Part shown: positions 50,093-57,811 of the stretch, piece by piece
Position numbering within the stretch: position 1 is the stretch's first letter
Layout: each line of letters begins with the position of its first letter
NCBI RefSeq assembly: GCF_008974285.1
Contig: NZ_BKZV01000002.1
Span: 599,410-663,409, forward strand
Length of the DNA stretch: 64,000 nucleotides
Reading direction: 5' to 3'
Source: Thermogemmatispora aurantia
GTDB lineage: Bacteria; Chloroflexota; Ktedonobacteria; Ktedonobacterales; Ktedonobacteraceae
The notes under the pieces: generated by a model
The model's database searches: none
Told to the model about the DNA's origin: nothing
What the model saw: the letters and a program-made list of their open reading frames with translations, nothing else
Made by a program: the position numbers and the translations under genes

Positions 50093-50124
50093 ATTGTAAA
50101 CAGGCAGCGCGATGGTATACAATG
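50093..50124. promoter_or_regulatory. Symmetric divergent promoter for liv operon and PucR gene
   Basis: ATTGTAA and TATACAAT lie at opposite ends. On the plus strand TTGTAA (50094-50099) and TACAAT (50118-50123) have an 18-base spacer. On the minus strand TTGTAT and TACAAT fit equally well at the same bases. Each box thus serves as -35 for one direction and -10 for the other, so the two transcripts would compete. Confidence 0.6.
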
Positions 50125-50133
50125 TCTCTATCT

Positions 50134-50145
50134 ACAAATTGGCAG
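50134..50145. promoter_or_regulatory. Possible PucR operator in its own leader
   Basis: ACAAATTGGCAG is the exact reverse complement of CTGCCAATTTGT at 54468-54479 in the MFS-gene promoter. It lies between the -10 box and the ATG at 50186, where bound protein would affect its own gene. Confidence 0.45.
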
Positions 50146-50185
50146 ATGGCTATTTGTTGGCTTCCACAATGGCGAGGGCGCCACT

Positions 50186-52327
50186 ATGCAAGAGCATTGC
50201 CCAGATCCCTGGACCCCCGTGACACATGCCTTAAAGAGCGCAGCCCTCTGCCCAGAGCAGCGCGAGGACGCGATTGCGCGCGCTCTCCAGGAGCTGTTGA
50301 CACGCGTGCCCGCTGTGGCCACGGCCTTAATCTGGCCCTGCCCGCAGCGCAAGGGGTCGTGGAAGGTCCACTATGCCGGCATCCGGCGCAACGCCATGCA
50401 CCGCTGGCTCTCAGCACGCCTCGATCCCTCCCCCGAAATGGTGGCCAGCGTACTCGAACGCGATCTGCGCACTGGCCTCAACGATATGCCGCCAGCCCTC
50501 CTTTTGAAGCTCGCTTCCCCCGAGAGCGGTCGACGCGCCTTCTGGATTCTCTGGCCCACTCCTGGCGAGGGCGGCGCTTTCACTCTGCCACCGAACGAGG
50601 GGCTGCTGCGCGTCCGCCAGACCCTGGAGGCTCTGCTAGAGGTGGAGGAGAAGGAGGAACAGTATTTTGCGCCTAGCTCGCCCGTGCACGATCGTTCCCT
50701 CATCGAGGCCCTGGCCCACGGCGACGCCCAGGCCCTGGCCGCTATTTTGAGCCTGGCGCGCATCGTGACTCGTGCCGATTTTACCTTCTGGGGCCGGGCC
50801 TATAACGACGTGGTGGAGATCGCCGGCCACCTGGGCGCCCGCCACAGCAATTTCGGCTTCGCCCTGGGCCTGGGTCGTGGGATCGGCGGGCGCGTCGCTG
50901 CCTACGGAACGCCGATGGGACGCGGCGATTACCGCAACTCTCCTTACCGCGACCCAAGCGTCTCCGATATTGTCGACCGCGAACAGGTGCGCTCAGGGAT
51001 GGCCCTCCCAGTGCGTTCGCAGACCGTGCCCGATGGAAACGCTCACGTGGCCGCTGTCCTCTACACGACGAGACGCACTGTCGCCCCCTTCTCGTTGGCG
51101 GAATTTCTCCTTGGCCAGCGTCTCACCCGCTTGCTGGAACCGCTGCCCCCCGCCGAGCGCCCCACTGTGATTCACTGGCCCGGCCTGGCGCGTACTCCTG
51201 ACGCCAAAACGGCCTGGTATGAGCTACTGCTGCACGCCAATCGCGTAGAGGCCGTCGAGAACTGGGCCAGCCAATTGATCAAGGGGCCGGTGATCGTGAC
51301 CGATGGCAGCGGCAAGCCCTATGTTCTGGCGCGCAGCGAGGAGCTGGAGCAGTTGCGTGCCGAGCGCGCCCGCCAGCCAGAGAAGGTACAGGTGATCCCG
51401 CTGGCGCTCGCCGGCCCCGATCGGGCCGGCGCGGTCTACCTCTGCCCTGCCGTGCCGTTACCGCCTCCGCACTGGCCGGACTTCCTCTACGATCTGGTGG
51501 TGGCCTGCAACCTGGTCATCACTCGCCTGGAGCAGGTGCAAGACCAGCTTGACCGCCGCCGCGAGCAGTGGCTTCGCTCGCTGCTCAAGGGCCATTCGCT
51601 GCAATACGTAGAGCAAGATGGCTACCGGCTCGGCCTGCCCGTGGAGCGCGGCCAGTTCTGGGTGCTGGCCTGGCCCCAGGACAGCCTGCAGGCAATGAAA
51701 TCGGCCCGCAAGCGCATGATCGTCGAGAGTGTGGTGCTGGAGTGCCTGAAGAGTCCCCTGATCTTTGTCGACGACGATACAGCCATCGTCTTGCTGGAAG
51801 GCCAGGCTCCTCAGCCGCCATCGAAGGTGCGCGATGCCTTGCTGCAACACTGCGGCGTGCAGCCACTATGGATTGTCTACGGCGGACGTTATCACTCGTT
51901 GGAAGACCTGAAGATGGGCCTGACCCACACCATCGCCCTGGCCCAGAAGGCTCGCCGTGAGGGCTATGGCGAGTATCTGCTGGATGTCTACACCTTCGGT
52001 CTGGATAGCCTGCTAGAGAACCCGCGCCTGATCAAGGACCTGGAAGCTTTCGCCACCAAGCTGCTCAAGCCCTTGCTCGACTACGATCACGCCACCGGCT
52101 CCCACTTGACCGAGACCTTCGTCCTGGCTCAGACGCTTGGCTCAGCTCAGGCCGTGGCTGAACGCCTCGGCGTCCATGTCAATACAATCCGTTATCGCCT
52201 CCACCGCGCCCAGGATCTGCTGGGCAGCGATGAGCATACCCCCAAGGAACAAACGGCGATGGCCCTGGCGGCCTTCATCTGGCAGCGCAGCCATGCGGGC
52301 GAGGGCCTCAGCTCCGCAGACCCCTAA
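50186..52327 (+). CDS. PucR-family transcriptional regulator
   Basis: The 713-residue protein has a large N-terminal sensory part with GAF-like pieces (ADFTFWGRAYNDVVEIAGHLG...GRGIGGRVAAYG at ~205-255) and ends with a PucR-type helix-turn-helix, AQAVAERLGVHVNTIRYRLHRAQDLLG. PucR/CdaR-type activators control purine, aromatic or amino-acid use. It is divergent from the liv operon, and the acyl-CoA dehydrogenase and MFS genes follow, so these are probable targets. The ATG at 50186 has CGAGGG close by; an earlier in-frame start at 50045 lies upstream of the promoter and is unlikely. Confidence 0.85.
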   Translation: MQEHCPDPWTPVTHALKSAALCPEQREDAIARALQELLTRVPAVATALIWPCPQRKGSWKVHYAGIRRNAMHRWLSARLDPSPEMVASVLERDLRTGLNDMPPALLLKLASPESGRRAFWILWPTPGEGGAFTLPPNEGLLRVRQTLEALLEVEEKEEQYFAPSSPVHDRSLIEALAHGDAQALAAILSLARIVTRADFTFWGRAYNDVVEIAGHLGARHSNFGFALGLGRGIGGRVAAYGTPMGRGDYRNSPYRDPSVSDIVDREQVRSGMALPVRSQTVPDGNAHVAAVLYTTRRTVAPFSLAEFLLGQRLTRLLEPLPPAERPTVIHWPGLARTPDAKTAWYELLLHANRVEAVENWASQLIKGPVIVTDGSGKPYVLARSEELEQLRAERARQPEKVQVIPLALAGPDRAGAVYLCPAVPLPPPHWPDFLYDLVVACNLVITRLEQVQDQLDRRREQWLRSLLKGHSLQYVEQDGYRLGLPVERGQFWVLAWPQDSLQAMKSARKRMIVESVVLECLKSPLIFVDDDTAIVLLEGQAPQPPSKVRDALLQHCGVQPLWIVYGGRYHSLEDLKMGLTHTIALAQKARREGYGEYLLDVYTFGLDSLLENPRLIKDLEAFATKLLKPLLDYDHATGSHLTETFVLAQTLGSAQAVAERLGVHVNTIRYRLHRAQDLLGSDEHTPKEQTAMALAAFIWQRSHAGEGLSSADP

Positions 52328-52366
52328 CCCTCACCTGCAGAGGGAGGCCCCTCTCCCGCCGCCCTG

Positions 52367-52416
52367 ACGCCGTCCCGGCCAGCTCTCCGCTCACTGAGAG
52401 CCGCCCCGGACGGCGT
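52367..52416. terminator. Terminator-like hairpin after the PucR gene
   Basis: ACGCCGTCC (52367-52375) pairs with GGACGGCGT (52408-52416) and inside it GCTCTC with GAGAGC. No T run follows. Confidence 0.45.
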
Positions 52417-52451
52417 AGCCTCCTGTCTCTTGCCACAAAGAAGCGGCCTCG

Positions 52452-52500
52452 AATTTGTCGGTCAAAACATTGCCTTCCCCCGTTGCTCTCCTCATACAAT
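52452..52500 (+). promoter_or_regulatory. Promoter of the acyl-CoA dehydrogenase gene with shared upstream block
   Basis: AATTTGTC (52452-52459), 10 bases, TTGCCT (52470-52475), 19 bases and TACAAT (52495-52500). The first three parts match the MFS promoter with identical spacing, and both continue with a purine plus GCTCTG after TACAAT. Confidence 0.6.
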
Positions 52501-52544
52501 AGCTCTGTACCCGGACCAGGCGTCCTGATCAGTCCTGCCTGCCG

Positions 52545-52583
52545 CTCGCTGACCGGCTCGCTGACCGGCTCGCTGACCGGCTG
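52545..52583. repeat. Three 12 bp tandem repeats
   Basis: The unit GCTCGCTGACCG is repeated three times and followed by GCTG, in the leader of the acyl-CoA dehydrogenase gene. It lies about 145 bases before the start codon. Confidence 0.75.
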
Positions 52584-52725
52584 TTCCTCCGCCTGGAGGT
52601 GCCCAGGCCCACCCTCTACCGGCAAGCCTGCCGTTGCTCACAGGCAGAGCGGGCACGTGTCGGTCAGGCATCGCCCAGCAGGCAGGCAAAGAAGCTGCTG
52701 CCTGCAACCAACGAGGAGGAGAACT

Positions 52726-53892
52726 TTGGATTTCCGCCTGACAGAAGAACAGAAGATGATCCAGGAGACGGTGCGCGCCTTCGTCAAGAGGGAGCTGATG
52801 CCACTGGAAGGCGAGGTCTTGCGCAACGAGCGAGAGGGACGCCCCGGCTTAGACCGCGCCAGGCTCCGCGAGCTTCAGCTGAAGGCCCGAGAACTAGGCT
52901 TCTGGGGCATCAACACGCCCGAGGAGTATGGCGGGGCCAACCTTGGCCCGATCATGACGGCGGTCATCACCATTGAACTCTACCGCACCTTCGTGCCCTT
53001 CACCTTCGGCGGCTCCGCCGATAACATTCTCTATAGCTGCAACGACGAGCAGAAGCAGCGCTATCTGCTTCCAACCATTAACGGCGAACGACGCTCTTGC
53101 TTCGCCCTGACCGAGCCGGGGGCTGGTTCCGACGTCTCCAACCTCAAGATGCGGGCCGTCAAGGATGGCCACGAGTGGGTTCTCAACGGCGAAAAGATCT
53201 TCATTACCAATGGCAACGAGGCCGATTTTGCCATGGTTTTCGCCCTCACCGACCCCGAGAAGGGCGTCCACGAGGGCCTGACCTGCTTCCTGGTAGACCG
53301 CGAGATGGGCTGGCGCTCTAGCTATATTCCGACGATGGGTTCCTGGGGGCCGGCAGCCCTCTATTTCGAGAACGTGCGCGTCCCCGAGGAGAATATCCTG
53401 GGCGAGTTAAACAAGGGCTATCAGCTCGCGATGAAGTGGATCGGGGCCGGTCGCTGGCACATCGCTGCCCGCGCTGTCGGCGCCGCCGAGCGCCTGCTAG
53501 AGATGGCCATCGAGTACGCCCGAACACGAGTGACCTTTGGTAAACCCATCGCCGAACGTCAGGCCATCCAGTGGATGATTGCCGACTCCTACGTAGAGAT
53601 CGAGGCCGCCCGCTGGCTGACGCTCTTCGCCGCCTGGCAGGCAGAGCAGCAGATGGATAATCGCCAGTCCGCCTCGGTGGCCAAGCTCTACGGCGCCAAT
53701 ATGGCTAATCGCGTCGTGGACCGCGTCCTGCAGATTCATGGCGGCATGGGCTACACCAAGGAGCTACCAATCGAACGCTGGTATCGCGAGATGCGCGTCT
53801 GGCGCATCTTCGAGGGCACCGATGAGATCCAGCGCTTTATCATTGCCCGCAACCTGCTCCGCGGCCACGTCAAGGTGGGCGAGACATTCTAA
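52726..53892 (+). CDS. Acyl-CoA dehydrogenase
   Basis: FAD enzyme that makes the alpha,beta double bond of acyl-CoA. The 388-residue protein starts at a TTG with GAGGAGG 8 bases upstream and the phrase DFRLTEEQKMIQETVRAF. Conserved parts are CFALTEPGAGSDVSNLKM, KIFITNGNEADFAMVFAL, RVTFGKPIAERQAIQWMIADSY, QIHGGMGYTKELPIERWYRE and the catalytic-Glu region FEGTDEIQRFIIAR. Family members in amino-acid catabolism act on short branched acyl-CoAs, which would fit the neighbouring liv transporter (inference). Confidence 0.95.
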   Translation: MDFRLTEEQKMIQETVRAFVKRELMPLEGEVLRNEREGRPGLDRARLRELQLKARELGFWGINTPEEYGGANLGPIMTAVITIELYRTFVPFTFGGSADNILYSCNDEQKQRYLLPTINGERRSCFALTEPGAGSDVSNLKMRAVKDGHEWVLNGEKIFITNGNEADFAMVFALTDPEKGVHEGLTCFLVDREMGWRSSYIPTMGSWGPAALYFENVRVPEENILGELNKGYQLAMKWIGAGRWHIAARAVGAAERLLEMAIEYARTRVTFGKPIAERQAIQWMIADSYVEIEAARWLTLFAAWQAEQQMDNRQSASVAKLYGANMANRVVDRVLQIHGGMGYTKELPIERWYREMRVWRIFEGTDEIQRFIIARNLLRGHVKVGETF

Positions 53893-54076
53893 GCCGCCCC
53901 GACTCCCAGGCCGGTCATCGTCCATCCGCTCTCCCTCCTGGGATGAGCAAACAAGGGAGAGAAAGACGGGCTTTCGCTGGCAGGCAAGGACAGCCAGATC
54001 TCGCCTAGGGATGGGTGGGAGAGCAGAGAGGTGTCAGTTGCTGCGAAGTGTAGTAGGAAGAGAGAAGGAGCTGGCT

Positions 54077-54325
54077 ATGTCCGCATCCGAAGAGCAGCCC
54101 AGTCGAGACGGGTCCGAAGTGGCCCGCCTGCTTGCCCAAATCCAGGCCGAGTATGAGGCAGCAGAGCGGGGTTTGCAAGGGCTGGCCCTGGGAGTAAGTC
54201 GCCATTGCTTTATCACGCGACGCATGGAGCGCATGGGAGAGATTCACGCCCAGTTGCGGGCCCTGGTCGGCGAACAGGCCATGATCTTGATCGCCCGCCA
54301 CCTCGATGGCCCTCAGCAGAGATAA
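54077..54325 (+). CDS. Small hypothetical protein, helical
   Basis: The 82-residue protein is probably all-helical: SEVARLLAQIQAEYEAAERGLQGLA, then HCFITRRMERMGEIHAQLRALVGEQAMILIARHLDG. The family is not recognised. GAAGGAG sits 6 bases before the ATG, and codon use matches the neighbours, so I take it as real. It follows the acyl-CoA dehydrogenase gene by 185 bases and may share its transcript. Confidence 0.6.
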   Translation: MSASEEQPSRDGSEVARLLAQIQAEYEAAERGLQGLALGVSRHCFITRRMERMGEIHAQLRALVGEQAMILIARHLDGPQQR

Positions 54326-54467
54326 GCTCATTTCCCTCTCCATCCACATGCTCAGCCCGCACGAGCCAGCAGTTGGCCCCGCTCCACCTGCAGCCCCCTG
54401 TCGGGAGCTCAGAGACGGCGGGGCCAGCTGGCCTCGCCTGTTTATTGTTGCTGAGTACAATTTCTCT

Positions 54468-54519
54468 CTGCCAATTTGTCCTTCTAAACATTGCCTGCCA
54501 GCCACTTTTTCTCTACAAT
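54468..54519 (+). promoter_or_regulatory. Promoter of the MFS gene with shared upstream block
   Basis: CTGCCAATTTGTC (54468-54480), 10 bases, TTGCCT (54491-54496), a 17-base spacer and TACAAT (54514-54519). The AATTTGTC-N10-TTGCCT part is the same as at 52452-52475. It leaves a leader of about 180 bases to the ATG at 54704. Confidence 0.65.
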
Positions 54520-54703
54520 GGCTCTGCATATGTCGCCCTCTCGCCATGCGGCCTGAGTGGATAACATAGGCACAGAGACGAGCATCCCAATGTTTTCTCT
54601 TTTTTCCTTACAAGGGAGGCTGCCAGGGCATCAGAGAAAGGATTTTTCTCTTTCTAATGGAAAATAGCTGATTTCCCAGACGTAGAAGCAATAGGAGTGC
54701 AGC

Positions 54704-56167
54704 ATGTCAGCTCACACGAGCAGGGTCGTCTTACCTGGCCAGAAGAAATCGCGCATCGCGGCGGCGATCATTGCCCGGCAGGACCGCATTCCGGTCTGGG
54801 CCTTACCTCGAACAGTGCTGTTGGTGATTGGTCTGGGGCTGCTCTTCACGTTCTACGATATTGGCGACATCAACGTCTCCTTCATTCAAACCTGCACGCA
54901 AATTGTGGTTGGCTGCCTTCCGCTGACGGCCAGCCAGTATCTGGGCTTCCCTGTCCTGATGAATCTCCTGGGCTATGTCCTGGGGGCATTGGTCTTTAGC
55001 CCTTTGGCGGACCGCTACGGGCGCCGCGACATGATGGTGGTGACTATGGCCATCACCGGCCTCGGCTCCCTCTACACAGCCTTTGTGACCGACTACACGC
55101 ATTTTGTGCTGGCGCGGACCATGACCGGCATCGGGATTGGGGCCGATCTGGCGCTGGTGAATACCTATGTTAATGAGTTGGCGCCCCGTGGGGCACGCGC
55201 TCGCTACACCGCCCTCACCTTTATCTTGTCCTCGATCGGCGGTTCGCTGGGGGTCTGGCTCGGCTTCTATCTGACGACGCCGCCGGAACCTTTCCCCTAT
55301 GGACTGCCCATGGCCCTGGCTGGTCCTCAGTTTACCTTCGGCTGGCGTGTCGTCTACGCCATCGGTGCCTCTCTGGCCTTTATCGGCCTGCTCCTGCGCT
55401 TCCAGCTGCCAGAATCACCACGCTGGCTCATTACCAAGGGCCGCATCTACGAGGCCGAGCGCGTGGTCGAGCGCATGGAAGATCACGCCCGCCAGCGCCT
55501 GGCTGGTGAGCTGCCGCCGCCAGAGCCGGAGTTACAGGTGCCGATCTACGATCGGCGCACCGGCTACAAGGAGATCTTCAGCAACACGCTCTATTTCAAA
55601 CGCACTATTCTGCTGCTGGTCATCTGGCTGCTGGCCTATATCACGGTCTATTCAAATATTTCAGGCATGACTACCCTGCTAGTGGCCCTGCACTATCCAG
55701 TTGCCGAGGCCGGCCTGATCACCTCGTTTGGCATCATTGGCAGCACGATCTGCGCCCTCTCGGCCTACCTGCTTGGCGAATATGTGGAGCGCAAGGTCTG
55801 GCTGCTGATCGCAGCCCTGCTGACGATGCTAGGAGAGGTAACCGTCGCTTTGAGCGGCAATAGTTTTGGGCTGGCGGCTCTCGGCACCATCGTGCTGGGA
55901 ATGGGCTGCTATATCTGGCTGCCGATGGTCTACGCCTGGTCAACGGAGAGTTACCCGACGCGGGCCCGCGCCAGCGGCTTTGCCCTGGTTGACGGGATCG
56001 GCCATGTGGGTGGCGGGATCGGCGTCAGCTACGTCACTTCGCTGGTGACGCGCCTGGGACCCGGCGGTACCTTTGTGCTCATCGGTAGCTTTCTCTTGCT
56101 GGCAGCCCTGCTGGCACAGTTTGGTCCGTCCACCCGGCAGAAGCGCCTGGATGAGGTCTCTCCCTAG
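54704..56167 (+). CDS. MFS transporter, sugar/organic-acid type
   Basis: The 487-residue protein has twelve predicted helices and the MFS sugar-porter-like patterns GALVFSPLADRYGRRDMM (loop 2-3), GIGIGADLALVNTYVNELAPRGAR, RFQLPESPRWLITKGR and the second-half repeat LLGEYVERKVWLL. Its family (metabolite:H+ symporters such as those for aromatic acids or niacin) moves small organic acids or sugars, but the substrate cannot be read. It is preceded by the AATTTGTC promoter block shared with the acyl-CoA dehydrogenase gene. ATAGGAG lies upstream of the ATG. Confidence 0.9.
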   Translation: MSAHTSRVVLPGQKKSRIAAAIIARQDRIPVWALPRTVLLVIGLGLLFTFYDIGDINVSFIQTCTQIVVGCLPLTASQYLGFPVLMNLLGYVLGALVFSPLADRYGRRDMMVVTMAITGLGSLYTAFVTDYTHFVLARTMTGIGIGADLALVNTYVNELAPRGARARYTALTFILSSIGGSLGVWLGFYLTTPPEPFPYGLPMALAGPQFTFGWRVVYAIGASLAFIGLLLRFQLPESPRWLITKGRIYEAERVVERMEDHARQRLAGELPPPEPELQVPIYDRRTGYKEIFSNTLYFKRTILLLVIWLLAYITVYSNISGMTTLLVALHYPVAEAGLITSFGIIGSTICALSAYLLGEYVERKVWLLIAALLTMLGEVTVALSGNSFGLAALGTIVLGMGCYIWLPMVYAWSTESYPTRARASGFALVDGIGHVGGGIGVSYVTSLVTRLGPGGTFVLIGSFLLLAALLAQFGPSTRQKRLDEVSP

Positions 56168-56498
56168 GGAGGGAATTCTCTTTCGGATGCGCTGAAAGAG
56201 CCATTTCTCTACCACCGTCGGCTCCCGCTCTGCTTAGCGGGGCTTTACTCATAGCTGCCTGTCGCACGCGGTCCGATTGCTCAAAGATGAGCCGCTTGTG
56301 TTCTCTGCCTGACTGACGATATCGACGCTGAGACGCGCCTGTTCGGCGCCATACTTACTCATTGCGCAGCTTATCTTGCTTGCAAGACACCACGCACCAT
56401 CGTTTCTTACTCAGTGAACCAGGGTATATGAGACGAGAAGGAAAACGAAGTTGTTAGCTGTTCATCTGGCTCGGAGGCCAGAAAAGGAGAGGTAGCGT
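56168..56498. other. 331 bp region upstream of the pseudokinase gene
   Basis: A stem CTCTTTC-N9-GAAAGAG (about 56178-56200) just after the MFS stop may act in termination. No gene or clear promoter beyond that; a TTAGCTG/TTATC-rich part lies near 56360. Confidence 0.35.
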
Positions 56499-57620
56499 AT
56501 GCGGTGTCCACGTTGCGCATACGAGGGAATGTTCTTTGATGGTCGTTGCCCGCGCTGTGGCTACCAGGTGGCAATGGCGCCGCCCAGCACGGGAGCGCTG
56601 CTGGGATTACCTCAACCTCAGCAATATTTGCTAATGCGCGGTGACAGCCTGGCCAAGGGCCGATACCGCATCCTGGGTCCTGTACCGCTGCCGGAGACCC
56701 AACGTCGTCAGGGCCGGGCCTGGTCGGCTATTGACCAGGAGATGGGGCGTCGTCAGGTCCTGATTCGTGAGGTGCTTATGCCGCCGGAGCTGCTCCAGCG
56801 TACCAGCGCCAATCAGGTGATCGCGGAGGTGATGGAGCGCCAGCAGCGCCTGGGTCAGCATCAGGGTTTTCCGCAGGTAGTGGAGGGTTTTAGCGAGCGC
56901 GGCAGCTATTTCCTGGTTCTGACTCACCCGGAAGGGGAGACGCTGGGCACGCTCCTCAAGCGCCAGGGGGGCGCCCTGCCCGAATCTCAAGTGGTGCACT
57001 ATGGTTATCAACTGTGCGGCCTGCTGACGGTTCTGGCCGAGCAACAGCCACCGATCGTGCATGGCTCAATCAACCCGGAGACCATTGTGATCAACGCGGC
57101 CCAGCAGACAGTCTGGCTGATCCATATTCCCCTTTTTCCACCTGATCCCCCCCTTGAGAAAGGAGATGCGGTAGCGGCAGGCTACTACGCCCCAGAGGAG
57201 GTACGTGGCGAGCTGGATCCTTCCGCCGACCTTTACAGTCTAGCGGCCACGCTACATCACGCCGTCACCGGCTACGACCCCAACGAGCGTCTGGTTTTCT
57301 TTCACCCACCGGCGCGCCGTCTCAATCCTGCCGTCAGTCCACAGATGGAGATGATTCTTGTGCGCCAGCTCAGTCTGTCGCGTGCCCAGCGCTATCCACA
57401 TCCCAGCGCTATGCAACGGGATCTAGAAGCCCTGCTGGAGCGCTACCTTGAGCGACAAGATGACGAGATGGCGGGCAGCACATTAGCCAACCCGCTGCAG
57501 CTACCGTCGGAGCAGTTCCGCGAGCAGGCGCGCAGCAACATGCTGCTCAACGCTGGCGTCTTTGCCGCCATCGGGGTACTGTTGCTCCTGGGCGTGCTGC
57601 TGGTCCTTCTACGTCCGTAA
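56499..57620 (+). CDS. Zinc-ribbon membrane-anchored protein pseudokinase
   Basis: The 373-residue protein has an N-terminal zinc ribbon (CPRCAYEGMFFDGRCPRCG), a Ser/Thr-kinase-like domain (~50-300) and a C-terminal helix (~350-370). In the kinase part the catalytic loop reads HGSINPETIVIN instead of HRD-x-K-x-x-N and the DFG is replaced by LIHIPL, so phosphotransfer is unlikely. GYYAPEEVRGELDPSADLYSLAATLHHAVTG corresponds to the APE and F-helix region. It probably binds or regulates rather than phosphorylates. AAAGGAGAGG precedes the ATG. Confidence 0.85.
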   Translation: MRCPRCAYEGMFFDGRCPRCGYQVAMAPPSTGALLGLPQPQQYLLMRGDSLAKGRYRILGPVPLPETQRRQGRAWSAIDQEMGRRQVLIREVLMPPELLQRTSANQVIAEVMERQQRLGQHQGFPQVVEGFSERGSYFLVLTHPEGETLGTLLKRQGGALPESQVVHYGYQLCGLLTVLAEQQPPIVHGSINPETIVINAAQQTVWLIHIPLFPPDPPLEKGDAVAAGYYAPEEVRGELDPSADLYSLAATLHHAVTGYDPNERLVFFHPPARRLNPAVSPQMEMILVRQLSLSRAQRYPHPSAMQRDLEALLERYLERQDDEMAGSTLANPLQLPSEQFREQARSNMLLNAGVFAAIGVLLLLGVLLVLLRP

Positions 57621-57759
57621 GTTGTAGCGAGGCTGCCCGCCCCACCGGCGAGGGAGCAACCTTTGTTGTTTGCTGTCGCGCTCCCCCCACCGCTGAGCCA
57701 GTGGGGCGGACAGGCGGAGAGGAAGAGAGCAGGCTGCTGGTCGCACACTCTGGAACGTG

Positions 57760-57766
57760 CTATACT
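57760..57766 (+). promoter_or_regulatory. Extended -10 promoter of lpd
   Basis: TGC-TATACT at 57758-57766, about 45 bases before the lpd ATG. There is no clear -35. Confidence 0.45.
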
Positions 57767-57811
57767 GACTGAGGTACCCACAACGCAAATGGGTTGCAGG
57801 AGAGAAGTTCC

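Larger units (their letters stand above)
49823..50185. other. 363 bp divergent region between livF and the PucR gene
   Basis: Holds the symmetric divergent promoter (50093-50124) and a possible regulator site (50134-50145). The first 270 bases (49823-50090) are GC-rich with nothing recognisable; they would be the liv leader. Confidence 0.45.
52328..52725. other. 398 bp region between PucR and acyl-CoA dehydrogenase genes
   Basis: It holds a terminator-like stem (52367-52416), the promoter with AATTTGTC block (52452-52500) and three 12 bp tandem repeats (52545-52583). No gene is supported. Confidence 0.45.
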
